Of a DNA stretch of 47,683 nucleotides, positions 32,672-41,806 are shown in pieces; the first letter of the stretch is position 1; each line of letters begins with the position of its first letter. The translations under genes and the position numbers were made by a program. The DNA is from Pseudomonadota bacterium (GTDB taxonomy: Bacteria; Pseudomonadota; Gammaproteobacteria; Competibacterales; Competibacteraceae): positions 1 to 47,683 of the forward strand of contig JAUPTV010000112.1 in NCBI GenBank assembly GCA_030917925.1, in the 5' to 3' direction. A model generated the notes under the pieces. The model did not search any database and was not told the origin of the DNA. It worked only from the letters and a program-made list of their open reading frames with translations.

Positions 32672-33883
32672 TCATGGGGCAAGTTTCAGTTCTTTCGGAA
32701 GCGGCAGATTCAGCAGGCGGGCCTGCTGCTCCATTTCGGCCAGCAGTTCCTTGCTATGCGTCTTGCGCCATTTAGCAGTGAGTTGGCCGGAGAAGGCTTG
32801 CGTCATCAATACATCCCACAATTGATCAAGCTGCGCTTTTGCCTTTTCTCGGTAGTCATCTAAGCCAAGTAATTTAGATGCTGAAGATGCAAAGATAAGT
32901 TGTGCTTCTTCTAGCGGCACAAGTATTTCGATGGGATAAATTCGACTCCCGGATATCAGAGGTTGGCCCGCACGTCCAGCGTATTGGTTAAGGTTTGCCA
33001 GATCCAAGGCAGCAACCAAGTAACGATCATCAAGAGGCTCAAATTTATCGGCGACGTACAGCGCGTTGTCTGTAATCCATGCATTTCGATCAGAATAGTG
33101 AACCACCCCACAGTAAGCGCCAACACGCCCAAGAACAATTTTTCGCTCCTCGAACATATACTCGTCGTGAAAACCATTTATGCCGTTGCCGCCATAAACA
33201 GGATACGTTCCCTTCTTGTCCATATCCTTGGCAGGAAGGAAATTTCCACTTTTTACCCTGATCAACTTGCCCAAGGGTTCTTTCCGCAACCGTTTCGGAT
33301 TCGCCGCCGGATCGCCAAACATCTTGAGAAACAGCGCGGGCAGAATGCGGGCGGCCTTGGCGTTAGCCTCGCGGCGCAACCGGCGCAGTTGGTCGGCTTC
33401 TTCGAGGATTTCGACGATGCGGTGTTGTTCGTTTAGGGCCGGCAAGGGCAATGGAGCACGTCGAACCACACCATCAGTTACAGCGGGATAACTTGCACCT
33501 GTGGCATTTGCTACGAGGAAATCAATAAATTCATGATGCTGTGCCCGATAGAACAGATAACGGGAATTCACAAGTTTCGGATTTGCACGAAGCACGGAGA
33601 ACCCGGTTGAGGCGATTTCACCATCAAGCTCTTCAGGCACGAGAGCAACCGCATTCAAGTTGGGGCGAACAGTGGAGACCAAGACATCTCCTGCCTGAAC
33701 GAGTTTTCGAGCGCGGCTAGGTGCATCTTCGCATGGGATTGGATCGAAGCGGGAAATGCTTTTCTGTTCTCGATCAATGCCTGAAATGTCTATATAGCGA
33801 AAGCTACCTGCACCGTTTCTGGAGGGGTCTTTCTGTACCGTTGGCAGGCAGACTTCACCCATTGTCGTCTGCAACCACCTCAT
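32672..33883 (-). CDS. hsdS: Type I restriction-modification specificity subunit
   Basis: 403 residues; ATGA overlaps the hsdM stop codon. Two target recognition domains (about 1-155 and 200-350) are each followed by a conserved helical spacer: LNEQHRIVEILEEADQLRRL and the C-terminal KAKAQLDQLWDVLMTQAFSG. It directs methylation and cleavage by binding a bipartite DNA sequence. The stretch coding for the second recognition domain (about 32850-33260) is more AT-rich than its surroundings, as expected for a recombined cassette. Confidence 0.95.
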   Translation of the reverse strand: MRWLQTTMGEVCLPTVQKDPSRNGAGSFRYIDISGIDREQKSISRFDPIPCEDAPSRARKLVQAGDVLVSTVRPNLNAVALVPEELDGEIASTGFSVLRANPKLVNSRYLFYRAQHHEFIDFLVANATGASYPAVTDGVVRRAPLPLPALNEQHRIVEILEEADQLRRLRREANAKAARILPALFLKMFGDPAANPKRLRKEPLGKLIRVKSGNFLPAKDMDKKGTYPVYGGNGINGFHDEYMFEERKIVLGRVGAYCGVVHYSDRNAWITDNALYVADKFEPLDDRYLVAALDLANLNQYAGRAGQPLISGSRIYPIEILVPLEEAQLIFASSASKLLGLDDYREKAKAQLDQLWDVLMTQAFSGQLTAKWRKTHSKELLAEMEQQARLLNLPLPKELKLAP

Positions 33884-35523
33884 TCCGCCAACTCCATCAG
33901 CAGCTTTTCCAATCCCGCCACCACCTGCCGGTAATCGGCCAGCACCTCCTTCACCAGTTCACGCGGATCTTCATCGCTGACCTTTTCCGTGACTCGCGGT
34001 TTCCACTGTCCAGCGCCAAGGTTGTAGTCGGCATCGCCGATCTTCTCTTTCGTGGCCCACCAGCAATTCGGCTCCGCGCTACCGTGCGGTAGCAGGGTAT
34101 TGGCTACCAGCCCTGGCGGATTCTTGAAACCACCGGACTTATAGATTTTCCACTGGGCGAGCAGGTCGGGAATGTCGCTCTTGTCCGGGGTCTCCACCCG
34201 ACCACCGCCAGAGACCTTATCCGGGTCGTAGCCGTCGTTCCTCACCTCATAGAACCAGACCTTATCCAGCCGCGCAGCGCTCTCGGAGGCGGGCCGCCGG
34301 AACACCAGCACCGCAGTTTTCACTCCGGCGTAGGGCTTGAACACGCCTGCCGGCAGGCTCACCACCGCCAGCAAATCGAAGTCGCTAAACAGCTTCTTGC
34401 GCAGATCGACATGTGCGCCGGTGGAGCCAAACAGCAGCCCTTCGGGAACCACCACCGCACAGCGCCCACCCGGCGCGAGGTGAAACATCATCAGCGACAA
34501 AAACAACAACTCGCTTTTCTTGGAGTTCGTGGGCAAATCAGCGCGGATCGAATCCTTGGGCAACTGACCAGCAAACGGCGGGTTAGCCAAGATCACCTTG
34601 TAGCGGCGGCGCAGATCGTCTTCGGACAGCCCGCCCATGTCGGAAAGCGAATTGGCGCGTTTGAGCCGGGCGTGACGGATGCCGTGCAGCACCAGATTCA
34701 TCATGCTGATCCGCACCATCTGGCGCGAGACATCAGTGCCGAAGACCGAGGCTTCGAGCAGGCTCCAGTCGGGAATCTTTTCGCCCGCGCCCTTGCGATA
34801 GGTTTGCAGCTTCGGAATGCTGGCCTTGATCTCGGCGAGCGTCTGGCCTTTCTTTTCCAGCCAGTCTTCGCCGTAAATCGGATATTCGCTGATGTGATCG
34901 GAATACTTGGCGAGCAGATAATCTACCGCGTCAATCAGAAAACCCGCCGTGCCGCAGGCCGGATCAAAAATGGAATCGCCAAGGTCGGGATCGAGCATCT
35001 CGACCATGAAGGCGCGGATCTGGCGCGGGGTGCGGAACTGGCCGTTGAGCGAACTGGAACCCAGATGCACCAGCAGATATTCAAAAATATCGCCCTTCAC
35101 ATCCGGCCCAAGCTTGCGGAATTCAAAACCATCGAGTTCGTCAATGACCTGCTTGAGCACGTTGGGATCAACGATCTCCAGTACCGCATCGCGGAAATAC
35201 TCCGCCACCTCCGGCTCATCCCTGGCGAGCGAAGCCATGTAGGGAAACACCTCATCGCGGATGAAATCACGCAGCGCATTGCCGCTCTTGAAGCGCCAGT
35301 GGCTCCAGCGGTAACGCTCAGCTTGCGCGGCAAACAGCAGTTTGGCGTTGCCGCCGGTCGCGCCGAGTCGCACGCGCAACTCCCGGTCAGATTCTTCCTC
35401 GTCCAGCAGCTTCAGGAAAATGAGATAGGAAATCTGCTCGATGTAGGTCACCGGATTGGTCACGCCACCGGCCCAGAGGGTGTCGGTAATGTGGTCGAGC
35501 CTGCGGCGCAGTTGTGGGTTCAC
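33880..35523 (-). CDS. hsdM: Type I restriction-modification methyltransferase subunit
   Basis: 547 residues from GTG 35523, with AGGA ten bases upstream. The N-terminal helical domain (MNPQLRRRLDHITDTLWAGG) is typical. The methylase core has SIFDPACGTAGFLIDAVDYL (motif I) and ILANPPFAGQL (motif IV, N6-adenine). It binds hsdS in the next overlapping gene. The OLD-like gene ends 12 bases upstream, so all are probably one transcript. Confidence 0.96.
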   Translation of the reverse strand: MNPQLRRRLDHITDTLWAGGVTNPVTYIEQISYLIFLKLLDEEESDRELRVRLGATGGNAKLLFAAQAERYRWSHWRFKSGNALRDFIRDEVFPYMASLARDEPEVAEYFRDAVLEIVDPNVLKQVIDELDGFEFRKLGPDVKGDIFEYLLVHLGSSSLNGQFRTPRQIRAFMVEMLDPDLGDSIFDPACGTAGFLIDAVDYLLAKYSDHISEYPIYGEDWLEKKGQTLAEIKASIPKLQTYRKGAGEKIPDWSLLEASVFGTDVSRQMVRISMMNLVLHGIRHARLKRANSLSDMGGLSEDDLRRRYKVILANPPFAGQLPKDSIRADLPTNSKKSELLFLSLMMFHLAPGGRCAVVVPEGLLFGSTGAHVDLRKKLFSDFDLLAVVSLPAGVFKPYAGVKTAVLVFRRPASESAARLDKVWFYEVRNDGYDPDKVSGGGRVETPDKSDIPDLLAQWKIYKSGGFKNPPGLVANTLLPHGSAEPNCWWATKEKIGDADYNLGAGQWKPRVTEKVSDEDPRELVKEVLADYRQVVAGLEKLLMELAE

Positions 35524-35535
35524 GTTGTTGTCCTA

Positions 35536-37320
35536 TTAACTTTCAGTCGGCGTTTCATCGGGAATCGCATGTTCAAAGCACTGCTGCAAAGCATCAAGTT
35601 TGGTGCGTACCTCATCGTCGATCATGGTGGGGTCGACGTAACAAACCAGACGATGCAGTTCTCCTTTGCGCAACAACATGGGAAAACCGCTTATTTGGGC
35701 GAAGCGGCGGAAAAATTCCTCAGCAAAGTCGGAAAGCTTGATGTGTTGGGTCTGAGCTTGCCATAGCAAATGCCATGCGTCAGGAGGTAGCGTTTTCCAG
35801 GTTTGAAAATCCCTGCTGTTGCCTCTGAAAACACGCTCCCGGATCAATTCGTCGAGGACTTCGCCGATAGCGCCCGCAAAAAGGGGCGGCATTTCTGCCT
35901 CAACATAAGCGCGCAGAACATCAGGCGTAATGAAGTAATTTTCCGTCTCGTAGCGCTTCCAGTAGGTGATCGTGAGCACGCCACCATCCATGTCCTGCCG
36001 GTTTTTACCATCGTTATCGAGGATAGCCAGGCCCTTGAGTCCGGGAATCAGGTTGCGCAACGCATTAAAGTGATCGCGTGGCGTGATGCCAAAACCACCC
36101 TCGACCCGCTCCAGTTCGCTTTCAGTCGTTGCGAACGGATAGTTGTCCTGCACATAGAAACAGTTGATCCGCTCGTCCCAGATGCCCGCAACCGGGTGGT
36201 CGAGCCGCACGGCCAAGGCCCGGAGCATCTCGATATCGGTGCTGCCTTCGACATAGATCACGTACCCCCGCTCCCGCGCCCGAATGTAATGCTCGGCGCC
36301 GAAATGCTTGAGGCTGTTCTTAATATCGGATTTACGGGCGAGATCGTCGGCTCGCCCTTCGAGCAGCAGGATCAGATGGGTATCCAGCGCTTCGTCGAGG
36401 ATGACTTCCGAATGGGTCGCCATGATGATTTGCGAGCCGCATTCCCTGGCGATGTCACGCAACAGCACATAAATCTGTCGCTGGCGCAGGATTTCGAGGT
36501 GAGCGTCCGGTTCGTCGACGAGCAGAATGCTGTTTTTATGGGCGTACAGGTACGCCAGGACCAGCAGCACTTGTTGCAAGCCACGACCGGCCTGGCTGAG
36601 ATCGAAGGGAGTTTTAGCCCCAAGCTGCCGATAAGTGAGTTCCACTGCGCCGCGCGCGGTCTCCTGAGGTTGATCGAGTTGAATCAGAAACAGCCGTTTC
36701 ATCAATTGTTGTATGCGTTTCCACTCATCGGGATAGTCACGAACTACCATCAGGCAAAGATTGCGCAGCACTTCAGCGGTCCGGCCTTGGCCGAGCAGTA
36801 CGTCGATACGTCCCGGTTTCAGGATTGGTTCTTCGCTTTCAAGGCCCGACATCGGGTAAAGCAGTTCCACCTTGATACGGGCTGCGTGTTCGATCAGAGC
36901 CATATCCTGCCTGGATTGCTCATCCGGATCGCAGTAAATAAGCTCATCCCCCTTGTTGCGGAACTGCATAGTCAGCGGCTTGGAGACGCCATCGTGCAGG
37001 ACGCCGACGGTTATCGACATCGTGATATCTCTGTTACCGACGCGAACACGCCCCTGATGCCACAGCAACCGGGTGCGCGGAATAGGCACCGAGGTGATGG
37101 CCAGCCGGTTAATCGGCGCAGACGTGCGGTCCTTGGCGCTGGAGTCTTTGCGCAGATCACGCCATGTCTTGACCGCCAGCGACCATAAGGCAAGGGCCTG
37201 AATCGTACTCGTCTTGCCGCAATTATTGGGGCCAATGAGGACCGCAGGATGCGCGAACGCGATGTGCTGGCGTTCGCTGAAGCGTTTGAAGTTCTCAATC
37301 TCGATGTAATCAATCAGCAC
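35536..37320 (-). CDS. OLD-like ATP-dependent endonuclease (AAA ATPase plus TOPRIM-like domain)
   Basis: 594 residues from GTG 37320, which has GGGGATC seven bases upstream and lies 13 bases after the hsdR stop codon; an ATG at 37365 overlaps hsdR and is less likely. Walker A is GPNNCGKT at 30-37. Other motifs are LSQAGRGLQQVLLVLAYLY (signature-like), ILLVDEPDAHLE (Walker B) and IIMATHSEVILDEAL. A TOPRIM-like part follows: YVIYVEGSTDIEMLRAL and GLAILDNDG. OLD-family nucleases, alone or with Gabija/PARIS-type partners, act in phage defence. Here it is inserted between hsdR and hsdM. Confidence 0.88.
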   Translation of the reverse strand: MLIDYIEIENFKRFSERQHIAFAHPAVLIGPNNCGKTSTIQALALWSLAVKTWRDLRKDSSAKDRTSAPINRLAITSVPIPRTRLLWHQGRVRVGNRDITMSITVGVLHDGVSKPLTMQFRNKGDELIYCDPDEQSRQDMALIEHAARIKVELLYPMSGLESEEPILKPGRIDVLLGQGRTAEVLRNLCLMVVRDYPDEWKRIQQLMKRLFLIQLDQPQETARGAVELTYRQLGAKTPFDLSQAGRGLQQVLLVLAYLYAHKNSILLVDEPDAHLEILRQRQIYVLLRDIARECGSQIIMATHSEVILDEALDTHLILLLEGRADDLARKSDIKNSLKHFGAEHYIRARERGYVIYVEGSTDIEMLRALAVRLDHPVAGIWDERINCFYVQDNYPFATTESELERVEGGFGITPRDHFNALRNLIPGLKGLAILDNDGKNRQDMDGGVLTITYWKRYETENYFITPDVLRAYVEAEMPPLFAGAIGEVLDELIRERVFRGNSRDFQTWKTLPPDAWHLLWQAQTQHIKLSDFAEEFFRRFAQISGFPMLLRKGELHRLVCYVDPTMIDDEVRTKLDALQQCFEHAIPDETPTES

Positions 37321-37333
37321 AGTTTGATCCCCA

Positions 37334-39610
37334 TCAGGCCGCCAGCACGACTTGATTAATTTCATTCATCATCGACTTAAGACCGTCTTCACCAAACAGT
37401 TCGATGCCGATATTGGCGGCGTTCAGGATCGACAGCGGCGGGGCAAACAGATCGTCGAGCGAGACCTGGCCTTTGACCAGACCCCGATTCTTGAGCAGCG
37501 CCAGATATTGCGCCTGCTCAGCGGTGAGATTCCGGGTCACTAGCCAAGCGCGGAAGTTTTCCTCAACGCGCTCTTCGCGACTCTTGAGCTTGAGTATCCC
37601 CAAGCCGGCGCGGATGAAGTCCACCAGATTGCCGCCCGGATTGCGATAGGCGCGACGCAGATTGTCTTCGTTGAAATAACGCTGAGGCTGGTTCAAACGT
37701 TGCGCCAGCTCGGTTTCTTCCGCATCAGTCAGCGGCTCGCCGGCCTTGACCTTGGCGAGAAGGGGATCATGGTCAGCCTGTTGGCAAACGGCCCGCTCCC
37801 AGTCGGTCACATAGTCGTGCTTGTCCACCCGCTCCCCGTCAGGGCCGACTTCGAGGTAATGAACCGCGTCGAGCCATTCGTCTTCCAAACCTAATTCAAT
37901 CAACTCGCGGGCGGTCTTGGCTTTGCCGGATTCGGATGGGGAAACATGACCGCTACCGCCGCTGGCAAAAATGTCGGTGTCCGAGTCATTGAAATACTCG
38001 TGATTGCGAAAAAAGTCGTAAATGACAAATCGCTGTTTGTCGATATGCGGTGCCGGGCGGGTTCCGCGACCCCGCATTTGCTGGTACAGAATCGGGCTGC
38101 GCACCCGGCGGCACAGGATCAGGTGCAGGAGTTCGCGGCAGTCAAACCCGGTGTCCAGCATCCCGACGCTGACTGCGACCATGGGCAGTTCTTCCTGCTT
38201 GAAACGGCGAATCAAATCGTCGGCGTTGGCGACATCCGAGGTGATGGTCTCGGCATAGCGCCCTTGATGCTCCGGGTGCAACTCGTTCAGGTACTGGGTC
38301 AACCGGGCGGCGTGATGTTTGGTGATGGCGAACAACACCGTCTTGCCGGGACCGGTTTGCTGACCGGGCGCGAGTTGCTGATAGTTCGCCCAGGCGAGGC
38401 GGTCGAACTCTTCCATCATCAACCGATTACTAGCCTCGTTGGTCCATTGCCGCTCAAATTCAGCCGGGTCGTAATGCTCAGCGTCCACCTCCGCGCCCTT
38501 GGACACTAGCGTCGTGATCCCGGTCGCAAAGCGGTAGGGTGTGAGAAACCCTTCCTGGAACGCCTGCTGGATGGAGTACGAGTAGTCCGGCGTATCGTCC
38601 TTGCAATGGTAGAACTGGAACGTATTGCGCTCGATATACCGGGCCGGCGTGGCGGTGAGGCCGATGTGCAAAGCATCGAAGTAGATGAGCGCCGTCTGCC
38701 ATGCGCCGTAAATCGAGCGGTGGCATTCGTCAGCGACCACGACATCAAAGTAGCCGCTGGTGAACTCCGGGTAGCGGCTGATCATGGTTTGCAGCAGGCC
38801 AACGGTGATTTGCTGTTCCTGGCGCACCATGCCGGACTTGAGCCAATAACTCGAATGCCCCGGCAACAGGTCTTGAATGGCCTCAATGGCCTGCTTGGCC
38901 AATTGCTCCCGGTCGACCAGGAACAGTACCCGTTCAGCATGGCCGGCTTCAATCAACCGCTTGAGGTACAGCGCAATCAGATCGGTTTTGCCGCAACCGG
39001 TAGGCAGTTCGATCAGGAAGCGGCGTTTACCCAGTTCCACTGTGCGATCAAGCGCCTGCATGGCCCCGGTCTGGTAAGGACGCAACTGCCGGGTTTCGCC
39101 TTGGCGGAAACAGATATCCGGGATCGGGATCGTGGCCAGTGGCTGGCGGGTGGTGCGCATGTGGACCAGGCGCTCCAGATCCCGCCGCGAGAAGAACGAC
39201 TGGACGATGCGGGCATCGTCATTCTGGTAATCCCAGAAGTAGATGAGTTCACCGTTGGTCAGAAAGATGAAGGGCGCGCCGATCTGCTTGGCGTAAGGCA
39301 ATGCTTGCTGTTTTGCGACGTAAGGCTGGATCGCCCGCCGCTTGGCTTCGATGATGGCTAGTGGCCGACCGCGTGAATCGAGCAGAACGTAATCCGCCCG
39401 CCCGGTGGGAATGGCGTCGCCGTCCTGGGTGGAAAGCACGATGCTTTGCGATTCCGGTTCAGCTACGCCGTGAAAGGAGCCTGAGGTCTTGACCTCGGTC
39501 AACACCTGCGACTTGTCCGCCGGATTCCAGTCAGCGGCGCGCAGTTGATCGTCGATCAGGATGCGAGCGTCGGTTTCCTGGGTCGGAGCGATCAAGGTGT
39601 TATTCCCCAC
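37334..39610 (-). CDS. hsdR: Type I restriction endonuclease motor/nuclease subunit
   Basis: 758 residues from GTG 39610; TTG at 39595, with GGGGA upstream, is an alternative start. The PD-(D/E)XK nuclease comes first: Asp73 in RADYVLL and Glu88-Ala-Lys90 in IIEAKR. The translocase has LPTGCGKT (Lys208), VVADECHRS (294-297), LTATPARY, and QMRGRGTRP. The C-terminal region binds the methylase. The length and order resemble the shorter EcoEI-like (type IB) HsdR. Catalytic residues are intact. Confidence 0.95.
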   Translation of the reverse strand: MGNNTLIAPTQETDARILIDDQLRAADWNPADKSQVLTEVKTSGSFHGVAEPESQSIVLSTQDGDAIPTGRADYVLLDSRGRPLAIIEAKRRAIQPYVAKQQALPYAKQIGAPFIFLTNGELIYFWDYQNDDARIVQSFFSRRDLERLVHMRTTRQPLATIPIPDICFRQGETRQLRPYQTGAMQALDRTVELGKRRFLIELPTGCGKTDLIALYLKRLIEAGHAERVLFLVDREQLAKQAIEAIQDLLPGHSSYWLKSGMVRQEQQITVGLLQTMISRYPEFTSGYFDVVVADECHRSIYGAWQTALIYFDALHIGLTATPARYIERNTFQFYHCKDDTPDYSYSIQQAFQEGFLTPYRFATGITTLVSKGAEVDAEHYDPAEFERQWTNEASNRLMMEEFDRLAWANYQQLAPGQQTGPGKTVLFAITKHHAARLTQYLNELHPEHQGRYAETITSDVANADDLIRRFKQEELPMVAVSVGMLDTGFDCRELLHLILCRRVRSPILYQQMRGRGTRPAPHIDKQRFVIYDFFRNHEYFNDSDTDIFASGGSGHVSPSESGKAKTARELIELGLEDEWLDAVHYLEVGPDGERVDKHDYVTDWERAVCQQADHDPLLAKVKAGEPLTDAEETELAQRLNQPQRYFNEDNLRRAYRNPGGNLVDFIRAGLGILKLKSREERVEENFRAWLVTRNLTAEQAQYLALLKNRGLVKGQVSLDDLFAPPLSILNAANIGIELFGEDGLKSMMNEINQVVLAA

Positions 39611-39690
39611 ATTGGTTGTTTCACGGAATCTTGTATCTGGCTATTGTATCGAGTGGAAGTGGTTATGTTGCAAGCAATATAAAGTTCCAT

Positions 39691-41232
39691 CTAGCAACCC
39701 TCATGCCATCGTTCTACTACTCCATATTTCTCCATCCAGTTATTCAAGGTCTGGTAGCTGGATAACCCAAGCAACTCCGCTGCTTTGGTTTTGTTCCCCT
39801 GCGTTTCCACCAGCGCCCGGCGCAGGTAATGCCGGGTCACTTTCCCCAATAAATCAGCCAGATTGAAGCCCGGCGTCAGGGGTTGATCCAGCAGGTTATC
39901 CTCCTCGCGGGTGGGAAATAGCAGCAATGCCTCCCGCAGATCCTCCGCCGTGATCGTCATCGCCTCCGACCACAGCGCCGCCCGCCGCAAGGTGTTCAGC
40001 AATTCCCGCACATTCCCCGGCCAGTGGTACGCCAACATTAAATTAATTGCGCCGGGAGAAATAACTTTATGTTGATAGCCGGGGTCTTCCTCGCCTTCCC
40101 GGTTGACCTGCGCCAGTAACCACTCGATCAACAGGCTCAGATCGCCTTCCCGTTCCCGCAATGGCGGCAGTTTCAGCACCGCCACCGCTAGCCGGTAAAA
40201 CAGGTCTTCCCGGAACCGCCCAGCCTGAATCTCCGTGACCAACTTGCGATTCGTCGCGGCAATGATCCGTACATTCACCGTCACCGCCTGCGCCGCGCCC
40301 ACCCGCGTCACGGTCTGCTCCTGCACCACCCGCAACAACTTGACCTGGGCCATCAGCGGCAATTCCCCCACCTCATCCAGAAACAGCGTTCCACCATGCG
40401 CCGCTTCAAAGACCCCTGGCCGATCCTGCATTGCGCCGGTAAACGCGCCTTTCTTATGGCCGAACAGTTCCGATTCCACCAGTTCCGCTGGAATCGCCCC
40501 ACAGTTGACCGCTATCAACGGCTGCTCCCGGCGCGGACTGGCGGCATGAATCGCCCGCGCCAGCAACTCCTTCCCGGTCCCGGACTCCCCCTCGATCAAC
40601 ACCGGCACCGAGCGGAGCGCCACCTTGGCCGCTCGCTGCAATAGCCGCTGCACCACCGCACTGCGATGAATAATCTCGCTGAATTCCGCCCGCGTTGGCG
40701 GTTCCCCGGCGCTCAGTTCGCTCAACCGTCGATCCGCCCGGCGCAATAAATCCGGTAGAAATTCCGCCGCAATATCGAACGGCACCGACGCGATTTCAAC
40801 CCCGTACTTCGCCGAGGACTGGATCAATTCCGCTGGAAACCGGGTTTTGGTCAAGAGAATCCAGACTGCCGCCATCGCCGGGGTACCGGGACTGAGATGG
40901 ATGATTAACGCGGGGGCGGCGTCCGCTGTCAGTTCGCTCAGCACCTGCCGCGCTGCCTGGTAAATCTCGCCAAAATGCATCGGGCTGGAGAGCGTACACG
41001 GGCGAAAGTCCAGCGCAGCGTCAGTGCGTTGCCGCAGCCAGTCCAGATAATGTTGGGTCTTCTCCGGGGTGTAATCGCTCAGCAGCACCAACCGGGCGAA
41101 GGGCTTGAACGCGGCGGCTTGAGCAATGGGGCCAATTCCGGCATTGGGATCGCCATTGGCAGCGTTGAGGTCGGTCTGGCCGATCCAACTGACCAGCAGG
41201 GATTCCGGGCGTACCGGGTTTGGGGTTTTCAT
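39691..41232 (-). CDS. CARF-domain sigma54-dependent activator (RtcR-like)
   Basis: 513 residues from ATG 41232; an extension to 41283 does not look homologous. The N-terminal domain (about 10-160) starts SLLVSWIGQTDLNAANGDP and contains IIHLSPGTPAMAAVWILL, the CARF-type ligand loop. The central AAA+ domain has GESGTGKE (Lys221), the sigma54-contacting GAFTGA loop at 262-267 and TLFLDEVGELPL. The C-terminal Fis-type HTH is NKTKAAELLGLSSYQTLNNW. RtcR-family activators open sigma54 promoters after their CARF domain binds a nucleic-acid-derived ligand. Its stop lies 80 bases upstream of hsdR on the same strand. Its targets are unknown. Confidence 0.88.
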   Translation of the reverse strand: MKTPNPVRPESLLVSWIGQTDLNAANGDPNAGIGPIAQAAAFKPFARLVLLSDYTPEKTQHYLDWLRQRTDAALDFRPCTLSSPMHFGEIYQAARQVLSELTADAAPALIIHLSPGTPAMAAVWILLTKTRFPAELIQSSAKYGVEIASVPFDIAAEFLPDLLRRADRRLSELSAGEPPTRAEFSEIIHRSAVVQRLLQRAAKVALRSVPVLIEGESGTGKELLARAIHAASPRREQPLIAVNCGAIPAELVESELFGHKKGAFTGAMQDRPGVFEAAHGGTLFLDEVGELPLMAQVKLLRVVQEQTVTRVGAAQAVTVNVRIIAATNRKLVTEIQAGRFREDLFYRLAVAVLKLPPLREREGDLSLLIEWLLAQVNREGEEDPGYQHKVISPGAINLMLAYHWPGNVRELLNTLRRAALWSEAMTITAEDLREALLLFPTREEDNLLDQPLTPGFNLADLLGKVTRHYLRRALVETQGNKTKAAELLGLSSYQTLNNWMEKYGVVERWHEGC

Positions 41233-41308
41233 CAGGCAAATGAATTTCGAGTGATGGCGGCAGTTTGGGTAGAATACCGGCATTAACCAGATTCAGGGAG
41301 TAATCGAG

Positions 41309-41698
41309 ATGGCCAGTATTCCACTGCTTGCATTTATTGTCGCGGCTTACACGGCATTGGCGCTGGTTGCGCCCGGCTGGTTGGACGCGACCCTGTTCAG
41401 CTTACCGCTATTGTCCGGGATCCCGTTGCCGTTCCAGGGCGGCGACCTGCTACTGGTGATCGGTCTGGCGTTGCTGTGCGTCGAGGTTTACCGGGCAACC
41501 AGCAGCTCGACCGCGGCGATTATCAACCATGTTCTGTCCCTGGTGGTATTCATCATCGCCCTGATCGAATTGATCGTGATGCCACAGATGGCCAACATGA
41601 CCTTCTTCCTGATCGTGCTGATGACCTTGAGCGACGTGATCGCCGGTTTCACCGTCACTATTTCTACCGCCCGACGGGATATTCAGTATCCGTCCTGA
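41309..41698 (+). CDS. Small multi-pass membrane protein of unknown function
   Basis: 129 residues; AGGGAG lies nine bases before the ATG. Four hydrophobic helices can be seen: about 5-22, 46-60, 70-92 and 98-118. There is no recognisable motif. It is divergent from the CARF-sigma54 gene with 76 bases between the starts, so it could be under its control. It ends without a clear terminator; 41699-41806 shows no gene. Confidence 0.75.
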   Translation: MASIPLLAFIVAAYTALALVAPGWLDATLFSLPLLSGIPLPFQGGDLLLVIGLALLCVEVYRATSSSTAAIINHVLSLVVFIIALIELIVMPQMANMTFFLIVLMTLSDVIAGFTVTISTARRDIQYPS

Positions 41699-41806
41699 CC
41701 ATTTGCCCGAAGGGCTGGCAACTATTACTACAACTGCCGGCCTTTCGCGCAGGACCAGCGCACCGGGGTAGATTTGAAGCGGCTATTCTGCAATGGGGTC
41801 AGGAAG

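Noticed and set aside
34411-35766. 451-residue plus-strand frame across hsdM and the OLD-like gene
   Set aside because: Antisense shadow of two well-recognised genes; no own motifs.
35803-37188. 461-residue plus-strand frame inside the OLD-like gene
   Set aside because: Antisense shadow; the minus-strand protein has intact Walker and TOPRIM-like motifs.
39691-41232. CARF protein as part of a type III CRISPR system
   Set aside because: No cas genes and no repeat-spacer array were found; the protein is a sigma54 activator of the RtcR kind.
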